Positions 36,201 through 44,107 of a stretch of DNA of 64,000 nt are shown here, one piece after another; the first letter of the stretch is position 1; every line of letters starts with the position of its first letter. This DNA is from CAZCDS01 sp964497585 (GTDB taxonomy: Bacteria > Desulfobacterota > Desulfomonilia > Desulfomonilales > Desulfomonilaceae). Under the pieces are notes generated by a model. That model saw nothing but the letters and a program-made list of their open reading frames with translations, did no database searches and was not told the DNA's origin. The position numbers were made by a program, and so were the translations under genes. Location of the stretch: contig CAZCDS010000010.1 of assembly GCA_964497585.1 (NCBI GenBank), forward strand, positions 1-64,000, read 5' to 3'.

Positions 36201-36459
36201 GAAGGGCGTCAGGACGTTCCCGTTCGATGATCGTAGCGATGATGTCGGCCTTGATGGGCTCGATGTACGTCGCGTCCGCGAATTCGGGATCCGTCATGAT
36301 CGTGGCGGGATTGGAGTTCACAAGCACCACGCGGTACCCTTCCTCCTTGAGAGCCTTGACCGCCTGGGTTCCCGAATAATCGAACTCGCAGGCCTGACCG
36401 ATGATGATCGGACCGGACCCGATGATAAGTATGGACTTGAGATCCGTGCGTTTGGGCAT
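33220..36459 (-). CDS. carB: Carbamoyl-phosphate synthase large subunit
   Basis: A 1079-residue CarB, the synthetase subunit making carbamoyl phosphate for arginine and pyrimidine synthesis. Two homologous ATP-grasp halves are visible: [20 protein letters not shown] near residue 9 with [13 protein letters not shown] near 170, and [20 protein letters not shown] near 560 with [14 protein letters not shown] near 700. The C-terminal MGS-like allosteric domain (about 935-1079, [20 protein letters not shown]) is complete. The length is normal. The ATG at 36459 is chosen because the conserved N-terminus begins [14 protein letters not shown]; the ribosome-binding site is weak. No carA lies within the window, so the two subunits are encoded apart. 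Confidence 0.97.
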   Translation of the reverse strand: [1079 protein letters not shown]

Positions 36460-36687
36460 GTAGGCTACTTCTCTGCGATCACAGCTGTTTTCATCCGTTG
36501 GACAGGAAAAGGACCTGCCGGAGACCAACGGAGAATATATGGTTCCGCACACAAAATTTCAAGAGAAAGTCCGGCTCCCGTTGAATCGAGTCGCGCAGGC
36601 TCACCTCGCAAAGCACCGGCGTCAATGGTATGCTCACCCAACCGACCTCACGGCCGGAGATCCTTGGCACAGGGAGCCTCCGCAAAC

Positions 36688-38109
36688 ATGATCAACCTTC
36701 GCTTCGGATTCCCCGAAATGAAATCCTTTATGAAGGACTCCTGGGCCCTCGGCTGGCCCATTATCTTGATCATGTTCTTCCAGTTCGCCATCGGAATTAC
36801 CGACGTGTACGTGGCCGGATACCTGGGAACCGACGTGGTCGCGGCGGTGGGGTATGTGGGCCAGCTCTATTGGACACTCATGATCATCGCCAACGGCATC
36901 TCTGTCGGCACGGTTTCCATGGTTTCCCAGGCATACGGTGCACGCGTGCCTGCCGGAGCCGGAAGCGTAACAGCGCATTCGCTCTCCTTGGGATTCGCAG
37001 TCGGCGGGCTTGTCACGGTCCTCGCGGGACTCTACCCCGCGTCATTCGTGCGGTTGTCCGGGATGCCCGGACAAATAGAAGACATCGCGACGGCGTTCAT
37101 CCGGATCTTCTCACTGGTGATCGTCCCGACGTACTTCTCGATCATAACCGCGGGCGTACTGCGGGCTTCCGATCGGGTCCGCATAGCCATGCTTAACAGC
37201 TTCGTCGCCGCGCTCGTCAACGTTTTCGGCGATTTCGTTCTTGCTTTTGGATGGGGGCCCATACCGGCGTTCGGTTACCGGGGAATCGCCTGGTCGACCG
37301 CCTGCGCCACCACCGTGGGCATGTCGCTTAATCTGATACACTTCTGCTACGGCCCGGCGCGGATTCGTTTGAGATTCTTCCGCCACCCCCTCTCCCGGTG
37401 TTATCGAAACCTCGTCAAGTTGGGAGTTCCATCGGCTTTGCAGCAGGTGGCGTGGAACGCGGGAACCCTCGTTGTCTACTTTCTCGTGGGACACTTGCAG
37501 CAGGGGGAGATCACCGCGCTGGCCGCCATGACCGCAGGGCTGAGGGTCGAAGCCGTGATCTTTCTGCCGATCTTCGCCTTCAATATGGCCGCGGCCGTGC
37601 TCACGGGCAATCGACTCGGCGCCTACGACGTCAGCGGCGCGAGATCCGGAGCCAAGGCAGCTTCATTGCTCTGCATCATGGTGGTGGTTCTTCCTGCCCT
37701 CGCCATATTCATCTTAGCGAGCAGGATCGCCGGACTGCTCACCTCGGACGCCGCGGTGATAGCGGAAATGACACGCTACCTCCGCATCAACATGGTTCAG
37801 GTGCCCTTCATGGCTGTCGGCGTCACACTTTCCGGGGCCTTGCAGGGAGCCGGAGACACCTTTGCCACCATGCGGATAGTCTTCACCGGAATGTGGATGG
37901 TCAGGATTCCGTTCATCCTGGGAGCAATCTATTGGCTGCGGTCAGGGCCGGTCGGCGTCTGGTGGGCCATGTGCTTTTCCATCATTATCATGTGCGGGCT
38001 GCTCGCGTACCGATTCCACGGAGACGCGTGGACAACGGCGTCGGTCGATAAGGACAGGAAGACCCTGCTCTGGGAGGCGTGCTTGAAACAGTCCGCAAGC
38101 GGGGATTGA
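36688..38109 (+). CDS. MATE-family multidrug/cation antiporter
   Basis: A 473-residue integral membrane protein with about twelve hydrophobic segments in two halves, as in MATE exporters that extrude drugs or metabolites using Na+ or H+. Recognisable pieces are WPIILIMFFQFAIGITDVYV with GYLGTDVVAAVGY near residues 24-50 and ISVGTVSMVSQAYGA near 72-86; MAVGVTLSGALQGAGDTFAT (about 377-396) lies in the second half. ATG 36688 follows GGGAG at a long spacing of about 12. The reading frame stays open far upstream, but that part is antisense to carB and not coding. It is divergent from carB. Confidence 0.92.
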   Translation: MINLRFGFPEMKSFMKDSWALGWPIILIMFFQFAIGITDVYVAGYLGTDVVAAVGYVGQLYWTLMIIANGISVGTVSMVSQAYGARVPAGAGSVTAHSLSLGFAVGGLVTVLAGLYPASFVRLSGMPGQIEDIATAFIRIFSLVIVPTYFSIITAGVLRASDRVRIAMLNSFVAALVNVFGDFVLAFGWGPIPAFGYRGIAWSTACATTVGMSLNLIHFCYGPARIRLRFFRHPLSRCYRNLVKLGVPSALQQVAWNAGTLVVYFLVGHLQQGEITALAAMTAGLRVEAVIFLPIFAFNMAAAVLTGNRLGAYDVSGARSGAKAASLLCIMVVVLPALAIFILASRIAGLLTSDAAVIAEMTRYLRINMVQVPFMAVGVTLSGALQGAGDTFATMRIVFTGMWMVRIPFILGAIYWLRSGPVGVWWAMCFSIIIMCGLLAYRFHGDAWTTASVDKDRKTLLWEACLKQSASGD

Positions 38110-38333
38110 TCGCGACGGGGGTTCCCAAGAAAAGCGGTAATCGGGGCACCGCTCCGGGAGCGAGATCCCATGAAAGACCCTGCACGTTGATTCGCCAACC
38201 TCGCCCTCTCGCAGAGGCGGAGAGCACAGGCGGAATTCCAGCTTCCCCATTTCCGGAGGGAGGTTTAGCGCGACGAGGGCTTTCATCTCCCGTGGGACAG
38301 GGGATTGCGCCTGTCAATGCATGGGAGTTGGTA

Positions 38334-39689
38334 TCACAGACCAGGCCAGTCCACATTGTTCGGCAGGTATTGACATCGATCCGATCGTCTGAAGTACGCG
38401 ACGAAATCTTTCGGATATGAGCGGTCCACATATCTGGTGAGCGTGCTTCGGCTCTGTTGAGGAGAGAGTCTGGTCCTGCTCACGATCGTCCCGTCCTCGT
38501 TCGCGTAGTAGAGAATGCCGACGCAACTGCCCGGATTGGCATCGCCGTGAATCGCCCGCACGCAACCGGCAAGAGCCAGCGCTTTGGCCAGGTCCCTCGT
38601 GCTGATGTGGTGCCCAAGAGCGTAGACAAGATTACCATCTTTTCGTATACCGAAGCCGCTTCGCATGGCTATGTACCACAAAGGTCCCCTGTTGATATTG
38701 AGGATCCGTTTCTTCTCTTGCGTGTTTTTCCCTTGTGGCCTGAGTACCGGCCTGTCCTCGTTGAGCAGAAATCCGAGACCGATCTCCGCGTCAACATCTT
38801 TGCCTCCCCTCCTGATTGAGGTGACGACCTTGCCGTCCTTCACGATCAGGTGTTTCAATTGGCGTGCGTCACGAACCTGAGATACGGGGATCCGATCGTT
38901 CCATTCCCGGATGTCCACCGACCCGTCCTGGAACATGATAAGCGTCGCTATTCCGTTCACCATCTTCTTCAGGACCTTGCCCCGGCAGACGAGGCCACCG
39001 CGTATGGTGTGTCTGCTTTGCCACAGGGCATTGGTGATTGCCAGAAGGAAAGGTTGCTCGAATCGCTCCACTTTGGAATCGCACTCCGACGCTCCAGGCT
39101 CGTTGGACCCTGCGTAAAGCCTGACAGAAACCCGCTTCAAATTGAACAGAAGCATGTACACGATCGAGTTGGGGAATTCCGCGCTGGGCCGGTACACGGT
39201 CCTGCAGATCAAAGGCGGATCGTTGTCGCCTCCAGGTACCCTTGTCCGTTGCCAAATTCCTTCTCCGGCCAACTCCGGCTCGCTGTACAAGGGAGGGATA
39301 TCTGTTACCTCTACAGTGCGCTCAGCCTCGGCCATCGCGCCCAACCGCTCGAGAAGCATATGGAATGTCTTCTCGTGCCCTTTTTCCAGGGCCCAGCGCA
39401 ACGCGGTATTGCCGTCCCGTTCGGTTGCCCGAGCGTCCGCTCCCTTCTCAAGCAACAGTTTGACGAGTCTCGTGTTGCCTTTCATCGCAGCGAGCATCAG
39501 TGCGGTTGTACCGAAATTGTTTGTTGCATTGACATCCGCGCCTTCGGCCAGCATGCGTTCCGCCCGTTCTTCATCACCCGCGAGTACGGCATCCCAGAGC
39601 CCCATTTCAAGCGCGGTCAAGCCATGAACCCGACCGACAACAAACAGCAGACTACAAACTACAACCACACACACACAAGCTTTTCTCAT
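38334..39689 (-). CDS. Secreted protein: three ankyrin repeats plus phosphodiester-glycosidase-like domain
   Basis: A 451-residue protein with a clear signal peptide (ACVCVVVVCSLLFVVGRVHG). Residues 25-115 hold three ankyrin repeats (AEGADVNATNNFGTTALMLA, and others). From about residue 155, segments such as LLAITNALWQ, GGLVCRGKVLKKMVNGIATL, NRGPLWYIAMRSGFGI and LALAGCVRAIHGDANPGSC resemble the NAGPA/DUF2233 phosphodiester glycosidase fold, where the last block corresponds to the usual AxxLDGGGS site but with altered residues. So the fold is fairly likely and activity is uncertain. It acts outside the cytoplasm. It is the third ankyrin gene in this window. MATE converges on it; the 224-base gap holds nothing evident. 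Confidence 0.72.
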   Translation of the reverse strand: MRKACVCVVVVCSLLFVVGRVHGLTALEMGLWDAVLAGDEERAERMLAEGADVNATNNFGTTALMLAAMKGNTRLVKLLLEKGADARATERDGNTALRWALEKGHEKTFHMLLERLGAMAEAERTVEVTDIPPLYSEPELAGEGIWQRTRVPGGDNDPPLICRTVYRPSAEFPNSIVYMLLFNLKRVSVRLYAGSNEPGASECDSKVERFEQPFLLAITNALWQSRHTIRGGLVCRGKVLKKMVNGIATLIMFQDGSVDIREWNDRIPVSQVRDARQLKHLIVKDGKVVTSIRRGGKDVDAEIGLGFLLNEDRPVLRPQGKNTQEKKRILNINRGPLWYIAMRSGFGIRKDGNLVYALGHHISTRDLAKALALAGCVRAIHGDANPGSCVGILYYANEDGTIVSRTRLSPQQSRSTLTRYVDRSYPKDFVAYFRRSDRCQYLPNNVDWPGL

Positions 39690-40414
39690 GACTCGTCACC
39701 GTCCGCTATGCAGGAAAAGTTACCGGGACCGACTGATGAATCGCTGGACAAGCTGGATTTCACCGTTTGTTCCTGATCAGCTGTCCCTCCGCTATTGGGC
39801 GCACGAATCCCACGCCCTACCGTCAGCGTCATTCTCGACGCTGGACCTACTGCTCAAAGCTATCTGGTAATGGTGCCCCAAGAGAAATGTTGAGGCTACA
39901 TTGACAGGTCACATTCTCGAATCACACAAGACTCTTGCTCTGTCGCTGAGGAGACGCTTGCAGAGCTATCCCATTGACCACCTGACCCCTTCTCCCAGGA
40001 GGTGGAATTGTTGAGTCCATCCCATAAATTATAAGTCGGAATTGTCTTGTCGGTGTTGCCTGGTTCGCCCGGAAACGCCGGCATCTTGACGTGTCTCTCA
40101 GACGGGTATTCGTCCCTTCCTTACTCCTCCGCTCTCTATTGTCTCAACCATTGTAGACTCTGACCACTCTCGTCGAAGAAAGTTTCAAATTCTTTGGGAC
40201 ACGGGAACTCTTTTTTTGCGGTTCCAGGTCTCTTGGTTCCGAGGCTGGCGACTGGGAAGGACGAAGATGACCGTCGCACTTCCGGCAGAGTGGTCACCTT
40301 GGCGCAAGCGGGGGGCCAGAAACCATGGAAAAACCAATTGTCGGTTTGAAAGGAAGAGATAACCAACGGCAGGGAAGGACCAAAACCTTGACACATAACG
40401 AGGCAGGAGGCTAA
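39690..40414. other. Gene-free stretch
   Basis: No supported gene. It contains a diverged copy of a dispersed element at 40173-40268 (separate entry). The composition is less GC-rich than in the neighbouring genes. Confidence 0.45.
40173..40268 (+). repeat. Dispersed short repeat, diverged copy
   Basis: GAAGAAAGTTTCAAATTCTT, TGGGACACGGGAACTC, TTTTTTTGCGGTTCCAGG and GACTGGGAAGGACGAAGATG align by eye with 50632-50727 (GAAAGAAACTCTCAAACTGT, TTGGGATAGGGGACTCC and following). Copy 2 keeps the palindrome TTCCCAGGCTCCAGCCTGGG, which is degenerate here. Confidence 0.55.
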
Positions 40415-40602
40415 TCATTCGACCGCCCTTTGCACCTTGTCGAACATTACCTCCAGTTCACCACCTTTAACGGTGACGGGATCGTATGCCGCGGTAAACA
40501 TCGGAGTGCAGCCTAAACTTTGGAGTGTTTTTCACAAGCCACTGAGGATCCGGCTACGATATTTCCTCTGATCGATTTTTTCAAAAATTCACGTCGATCC
40601 AT
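40415..40602 (-). pseudogene. Remnant of a Tat-exported protein gene
   Basis: AGGATTT and ATG at 40602 start MDRREFLKKSIRGNIVAGSS, a twin-arginine type signal, which closes at TAG after 28 codons. Further down on the same strand, in another frame, GCTPMFTAAYDPVTVKGGEL continues to VMFDKVQRAVE and a TGA at 40415-40417, which reads like a protein C-terminus. The simplest reading is a gene whose middle has been deleted. The DUF362 protein two genes upstream (41611-42579) has a similar signal (FDRREFIKRS) but its C-terminus differs, so the parent family is unknown. Confidence 0.55.
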
Positions 40603-40690
40603 AAATCCTCCATTTCTTTTCTCCCTCAGACGGCCATGGATAGTCTCATCCTGCCTTCGCTTGTGGTACAGCGGTAAGTTGAGTGGCGTG

Positions 40691-41599
40691 CTATCTGCTT
40701 TTCAGCTTCTCGATTAGTCGGTTGGACGTGGAATTTACCTTATCTTGACTGCGCCCGATCACAATGGCAATGTATCGCCCGGTTTGGTTGACCACGACCA
40801 ACTCTTTTTCGGGGCCGACCATTGAGTACCGATTTCCTTGCAGGGCACGGTTCATGAATTTAGGGTTATTATTGAGACGTGTGGTGGCGTATTTGAATGC
40901 CTCGGCACTCTCGCCTTTGTCTGCATAACCAAACACGAAGGCCTGACAATCCCCGACGGTGCCGATCATGCCCTCACGGAAGCGGAAAATATTTTCCGTA
41001 TCAAGGATGTAGCTGTTCATCACGCCAAGGGGTCCGCGAACGTATTTCGGATGGGAAAACCCGAGCGGCTGACGAAGCAGTAGATCTGCCAGCTCGGGCC
41101 GTTCGCCTGTGTTGGAGATGCGCGAATCGACTGCCTTTGCCAGCCCGACAACACCTTGGACGGTTCGCTCCTCTGAGTCCCGGCCGATCACCGTGACCAG
41201 CAGGTTTCCTTTCCAGAAGTTGAGGTAATAATCTTGGAGCATTGCCTCCTGGCCGATCGACATGGCTTTACCATTGTCACCTATCTTGAAAGTGTAGATG
41301 CCGTATGCCGAGGCTGGGCTTTTCATTTCATATATTTCCAGACCGATAGATCTTCCGCTTACATCCACATACTCTGCGCTCAGCACTTGCCTAAATCCAT
41401 ATTCATGGTAAATACCGGCCCCACCGTTGATCATCCTGAAGAGCTGATCACCGCGATAGCTTTTTGGTTCGCCGCTCATTTTCCAGCCAACAACCTCACC
41501 GCTTGCCGGCAGGTAACCGGATAGCTCCCCTGGCGCTTGTTGCGCCGCTGCGCTCGCCGCAATGAGGAGCAGGGTAATACCGATGAGTTTTACATGCAT
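40691..41599 (-). CDS. DUF6599-family secreted protein
   Basis: A 302-residue protein with a signal peptide (MHVKLIGITLLLIAASAAAQ). The body matches DUF6599: LPASGEVVGWKMSGEPKSYR near 30-50, LFRMINGGAGIYHEYGFRQV near 54-73, and EIYEMKSPASAYGIYT near 89. The function is unknown; the family often sits beside DUF362 proteins, as here. ATG 41599 is chosen because GAGG lies 7 bases upstream and the signal peptide then starts correctly; a TTG at 41614 overlapping the DUF362 stop is the alternative. The tight junction means co-transcription with the DUF362 gene. Confidence 0.8.
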   Translation of the reverse strand: MHVKLIGITLLLIAASAAAQQAPGELSGYLPASGEVVGWKMSGEPKSYRGDQLFRMINGGAGIYHEYGFRQVLSAEYVDVSGRSIGLEIYEMKSPASAYGIYTFKIGDNGKAMSIGQEAMLQDYYLNFWKGNLLVTVIGRDSEERTVQGVVGLAKAVDSRISNTGERPELADLLLRQPLGFSHPKYVRGPLGVMNSYILDTENIFRFREGMIGTVGDCQAFVFGYADKGESAEAFKYATTRLNNNPKFMNRALQGNRYSMVGPEKELVVVNQTGRYIAIVIGRSQDKVNSTSNRLIEKLKSR

Positions 41600-41610
41600 G
41601 ATGGCGCCTC

Positions 41611-42579
41611 TCAAAGCGTTACCTCTCTGACCTGAATGTCCGACAGGCGGATTTCTCCTAGTCCGTGCTCATGCGCCATTCTGGTCGTTTGAATCGCTTC
41701 ACCCTTGATGCCAAGCAGATTGGCGCCGTACACATCCATAGCTACCCGATCCACGCCGGCGAAGACTACCTGCGGCTTGATCAGTTTTCCCGGACCATAC
41801 GGACCGTTGGTGGTGATAATTTCCGTGCCATCGAAGACACACAGATCCGGCCTCCTCACCAGATTTACATCGGCGATGCATTGTGAGAGAAACTCGACAT
41901 CGTCGTAGTATCCGGTTGACCCGGATCCGTGATGAAAGAACCCGTTGGTGCTGGCTGACGTCGCGCCCATCATGTTCTTCATGGTCCCTGTAAAGCGAAC
42001 CCCGGTGTGGTCTTTCGCGATGGGGATGTTGATGAACACGTCGCAATCCAGCAATCCTCTGGCGATCTCGGCTTTCTTTAATGAACGGCCTTTCGGAACG
42101 GCCACTTCCGTATAATCGCCGCCCAGGTACCTGATGCCCTTGATTTCGTCACGGAATCTCTCGGAGAGCACGCCGCGCCGCCAATAGGAATTTCCGAGTT
42201 TTTTGAAGACGCCGATTTCCTTCGCTCCGGCGTCTAAGCACATGCGGATCACAGCCAGAGTAATCTCCGGTTTCACGTAGCTGCCCGGATTCTGCCAGGA
42301 AGAGTTGATCAACAGACCCACTTTCGATTGCTTCGAGACGAATTTGCTCATCCCGCCTAGGATTTCTACGGCCTTGATCGTGTTCTTGAAATAATTTGAA
42401 CTCTTAACCGCCGCTATGTCAACTCGGGCGTCGGCGAATGCGAGGTTGTGCATCCATCCGACAGTACTGCCTCCCAGGATCGATGAAGCGCCCAGAACGG
42501 TGCTCCTCTTGATGAATTCGCGGCGATCAAAACTGAACCTGTTGTTCTTTTCTTTTGTATCAATAGGTGCTTTGCTCAT
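41611..42579 (-). CDS. DUF362-domain protein with Tat signal
   Basis: A 322-residue DUF362 protein. The N-terminus carries a twin-arginine signal (SFDRREFIKRSTVLGASSIL, residues 16-35), so it is probably exported folded. The DUF362 core follows: VGLLINSSWQNPGSYVKPEI near 84-103, CDVFINIPIAKDHTGVRFTG near 179-198, GTMKNMMGATS near 198 and FDGTEIITTNGPYGPGK near 247. Cysteines are few, and no ferredoxin-type C-terminus is attached. Its role is unknown; some family members bind Fe-S clusters or act in metal handling. The gene follows the aldo/keto reductase by 61 bases on the same strand, and the DUF6599 start lies at its stop. Confidence 0.85.
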   Translation of the reverse strand: MSKAPIDTKEKNNRFSFDRREFIKRSTVLGASSILGGSTVGWMHNLAFADARVDIAAVKSSNYFKNTIKAVEILGGMSKFVSKQSKVGLLINSSWQNPGSYVKPEITLAVIRMCLDAGAKEIGVFKKLGNSYWRRGVLSERFRDEIKGIRYLGGDYTEVAVPKGRSLKKAEIARGLLDCDVFINIPIAKDHTGVRFTGTMKNMMGATSASTNGFFHHGSGSTGYYDDVEFLSQCIADVNLVRRPDLCVFDGTEIITTNGPYGPGKLIKPQVVFAGVDRVAMDVYGANLLGIKGEAIQTTRMAHEHGLGEIRLSDIQVREVTL

Positions 42580-42640
42580 TCCAATTTCTCCTTTTAGAAT
42601 GACTATCTGAAGTCTCTCTCTACCTTGCCGTATCGGCAGA

Positions 42641-43642
42641 TCATCGACCGGTCATTTGCTCCAGGTTTTCGGGGTAGCGATCCCCTTGCACCGTGATCTT
42701 TGACGCGGCGCTATCGATGTTACGGAGATCATCGGACGTGAGATCGACCGCAACTGCTCCAAGGTTCTCCTCCAGGCGCTCCAGCTTCCGAGTGCCTGGT
42801 ATCGGAACTATCCATGGCTTCTTGGCAAGCAGCCAAGCGAGCGCGATCTGAGCAGGCGCCGCCTTCTTCCGTTCTGCTATCGCACCAATCAGATCAACCA
42901 AGGCCTTATTCGCCTTTCGAGCCTCTGCTGTGAAACGAGGAACGATGTTGCGGAAGTCGGTACTGTGGAATGTGGTGTTTTCATTGATCTTCCCTGTGAG
43001 AAATCCCTTGCCTAGAGGGCTATATGGCACCAAACCGATTCCAAGTTCCTCCAATGTCGGTAACAATTCCGCTTCAGGGCGTCTCCACCACAGCGAGTAC
43101 TCGCTCTGGACTGCAGTGACCGGTTGGACCGCGTGCGCACGGCGGATCGTTTGCACTCCCGGTTCAGAAAGGCCGAAGTGCTTCACCTTACCCTCTTGAA
43201 TCAGGTCCTTCACTGCCCCCGCTACCTCTTCGATCGGCACGTCAGGGTCAACCCTATGCTGATAGAACAGGTCGATGACGTCGGTTCTGAGGCGCTTGAG
43301 CGAGGCCTCAGCCACCTCTTTGACATGTTCGGGGCGGCTGTTCAGTACCGGTCCACCTTTTGCTGACGTGGGATCGACCCTGGTATCGAAACCGAACTTG
43401 GTGGCTATCACCACCTGATCACGGAAGGGAGAAAGGGCTTCGCCCACGAGTTCTTCGTTCGTGAACGGACCGTAGACTTCGGCAGTGTCGAAGAATGTAA
43501 CGCCGCGTTCAACGGCTGTACGAATCAGTGAGATCATCTCCTGTTTGTCTGCAGCCGGACCGTAGCCAAAGCTCATTCCCATACAACCAAGCCCGAGCGC
43601 CGAGACTTCCAACTCGCTCTTTCCCAATTTACGCTTTTTCAT
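42641..43642 (-). CDS. Aldo/keto reductase
   Basis: A 333-residue NADPH-dependent aldo/keto reductase with the (beta/alpha)8 fold. The catalytic residues are in place: Asp52 and Tyr57 in FFDTAEVYG, Lys82 in IATKFGF and a His in FYQHRVDPD near 128. The C-terminal cofactor part (WIVPIPGTRKLERLEENL near 276-293) is intact. It reduces aldehydes and ketones; physiological substrates are unclear. It is the third gene of a minus-strand run after Fe-alcohol dehydrogenase and cupin genes, all divergent from an AraC-type regulator. That resembles the YqhC-controlled yqhD/dkgA aldehyde-detoxification regulon of enterobacteria. Confidence 0.93.
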   Translation of the reverse strand: MKKRKLGKSELEVSALGLGCMGMSFGYGPAADKQEMISLIRTAVERGVTFFDTAEVYGPFTNEELVGEALSPFRDQVVIATKFGFDTRVDPTSAKGGPVLNSRPEHVKEVAEASLKRLRTDVIDLFYQHRVDPDVPIEEVAGAVKDLIQEGKVKHFGLSEPGVQTIRRAHAVQPVTAVQSEYSLWWRRPEAELLPTLEELGIGLVPYSPLGKGFLTGKINENTTFHSTDFRNIVPRFTAEARKANKALVDLIGAIAERKKAAPAQIALAWLLAKKPWIVPIPGTRKLERLEENLGAVAVDLTSDDLRNIDSAASKITVQGDRYPENLEQMTGR

Positions 43643-43693
43643 TTTTAGAACTCCTGCCGTTGCGTTTTTGGTCGATGCAGTCTGAAATCATAA

Positions 43694-44092
43694 TCAGCCA
43701 CCGTACTGTTCTTCGCTCACTTGTTCAAACCAGTCGGCAGTCGTGCCATCGAGTTGTTCCTGGATGGCGATGTGTGTCATGGACGTGGTAGACGATGCTC
43801 CGTGCCAGTGCTTCTCATTCGGCGGGATCCAAACGATATCCCCCGGGCGGATCGCCTCGACAGGTCCACCCTCGCGTTGCACTCTACCGCAACCCGCTGT
43901 GACAATCAGGATCTGCCCCACCGGGTGGGTATGCCATGCCGTTCGTGCGCCCGGTTCAAACGTCACACTCGCGCCGGTCACACGGGATGGCGCATTTGCC
44001 GACAGAAACATTGGGTCAATACGCACGACGCCTGTAAACCACTCGCCGGGTCCTGGGATTGATGCCTGCGTTCCTGCTCTTCTAATTTCCAT
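43694..44092 (-). CDS. Cupin-domain protein
   Basis: A 132-residue single-domain cupin. Motif 1 is GARTAWHTHPVGQILIVTAG (about residues 48-67), with two His ligands and the Gln in the Glu position; motif 2 is PGDIVWIPPNEKHWHGA near 83-99. It resembles the small cupins found next to alcohol dehydrogenase and aldo/keto reductase genes (the carboxymuconolactone decarboxylase/YhhW-like neighbourhood). AGGGAG lies about 8 bases before the ATG. The spacing is 15 bases from the upstream dehydrogenase gene and 51 bases to the downstream reductase gene, so the three are one operon. The reaction is unknown. Confidence 0.88.
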   Translation of the reverse strand: MEIRRAGTQASIPGPGEWFTGVVRIDPMFLSANAPSRVTGASVTFEPGARTAWHTHPVGQILIVTAGCGRVQREGGPVEAIRPGDIVWIPPNEKHWHGASSTTSMTHIAIQEQLDGTTADWFEQVSEEQYGG

Positions 44093-44107
44093 AGTTTTTG
44101 CTCCCTT

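Noticed and set aside
35332..36687. Long upstream extension of the MATE frame
   Set aside because: It is antisense to carB; MATE homology begins only at the ATG at 36688.
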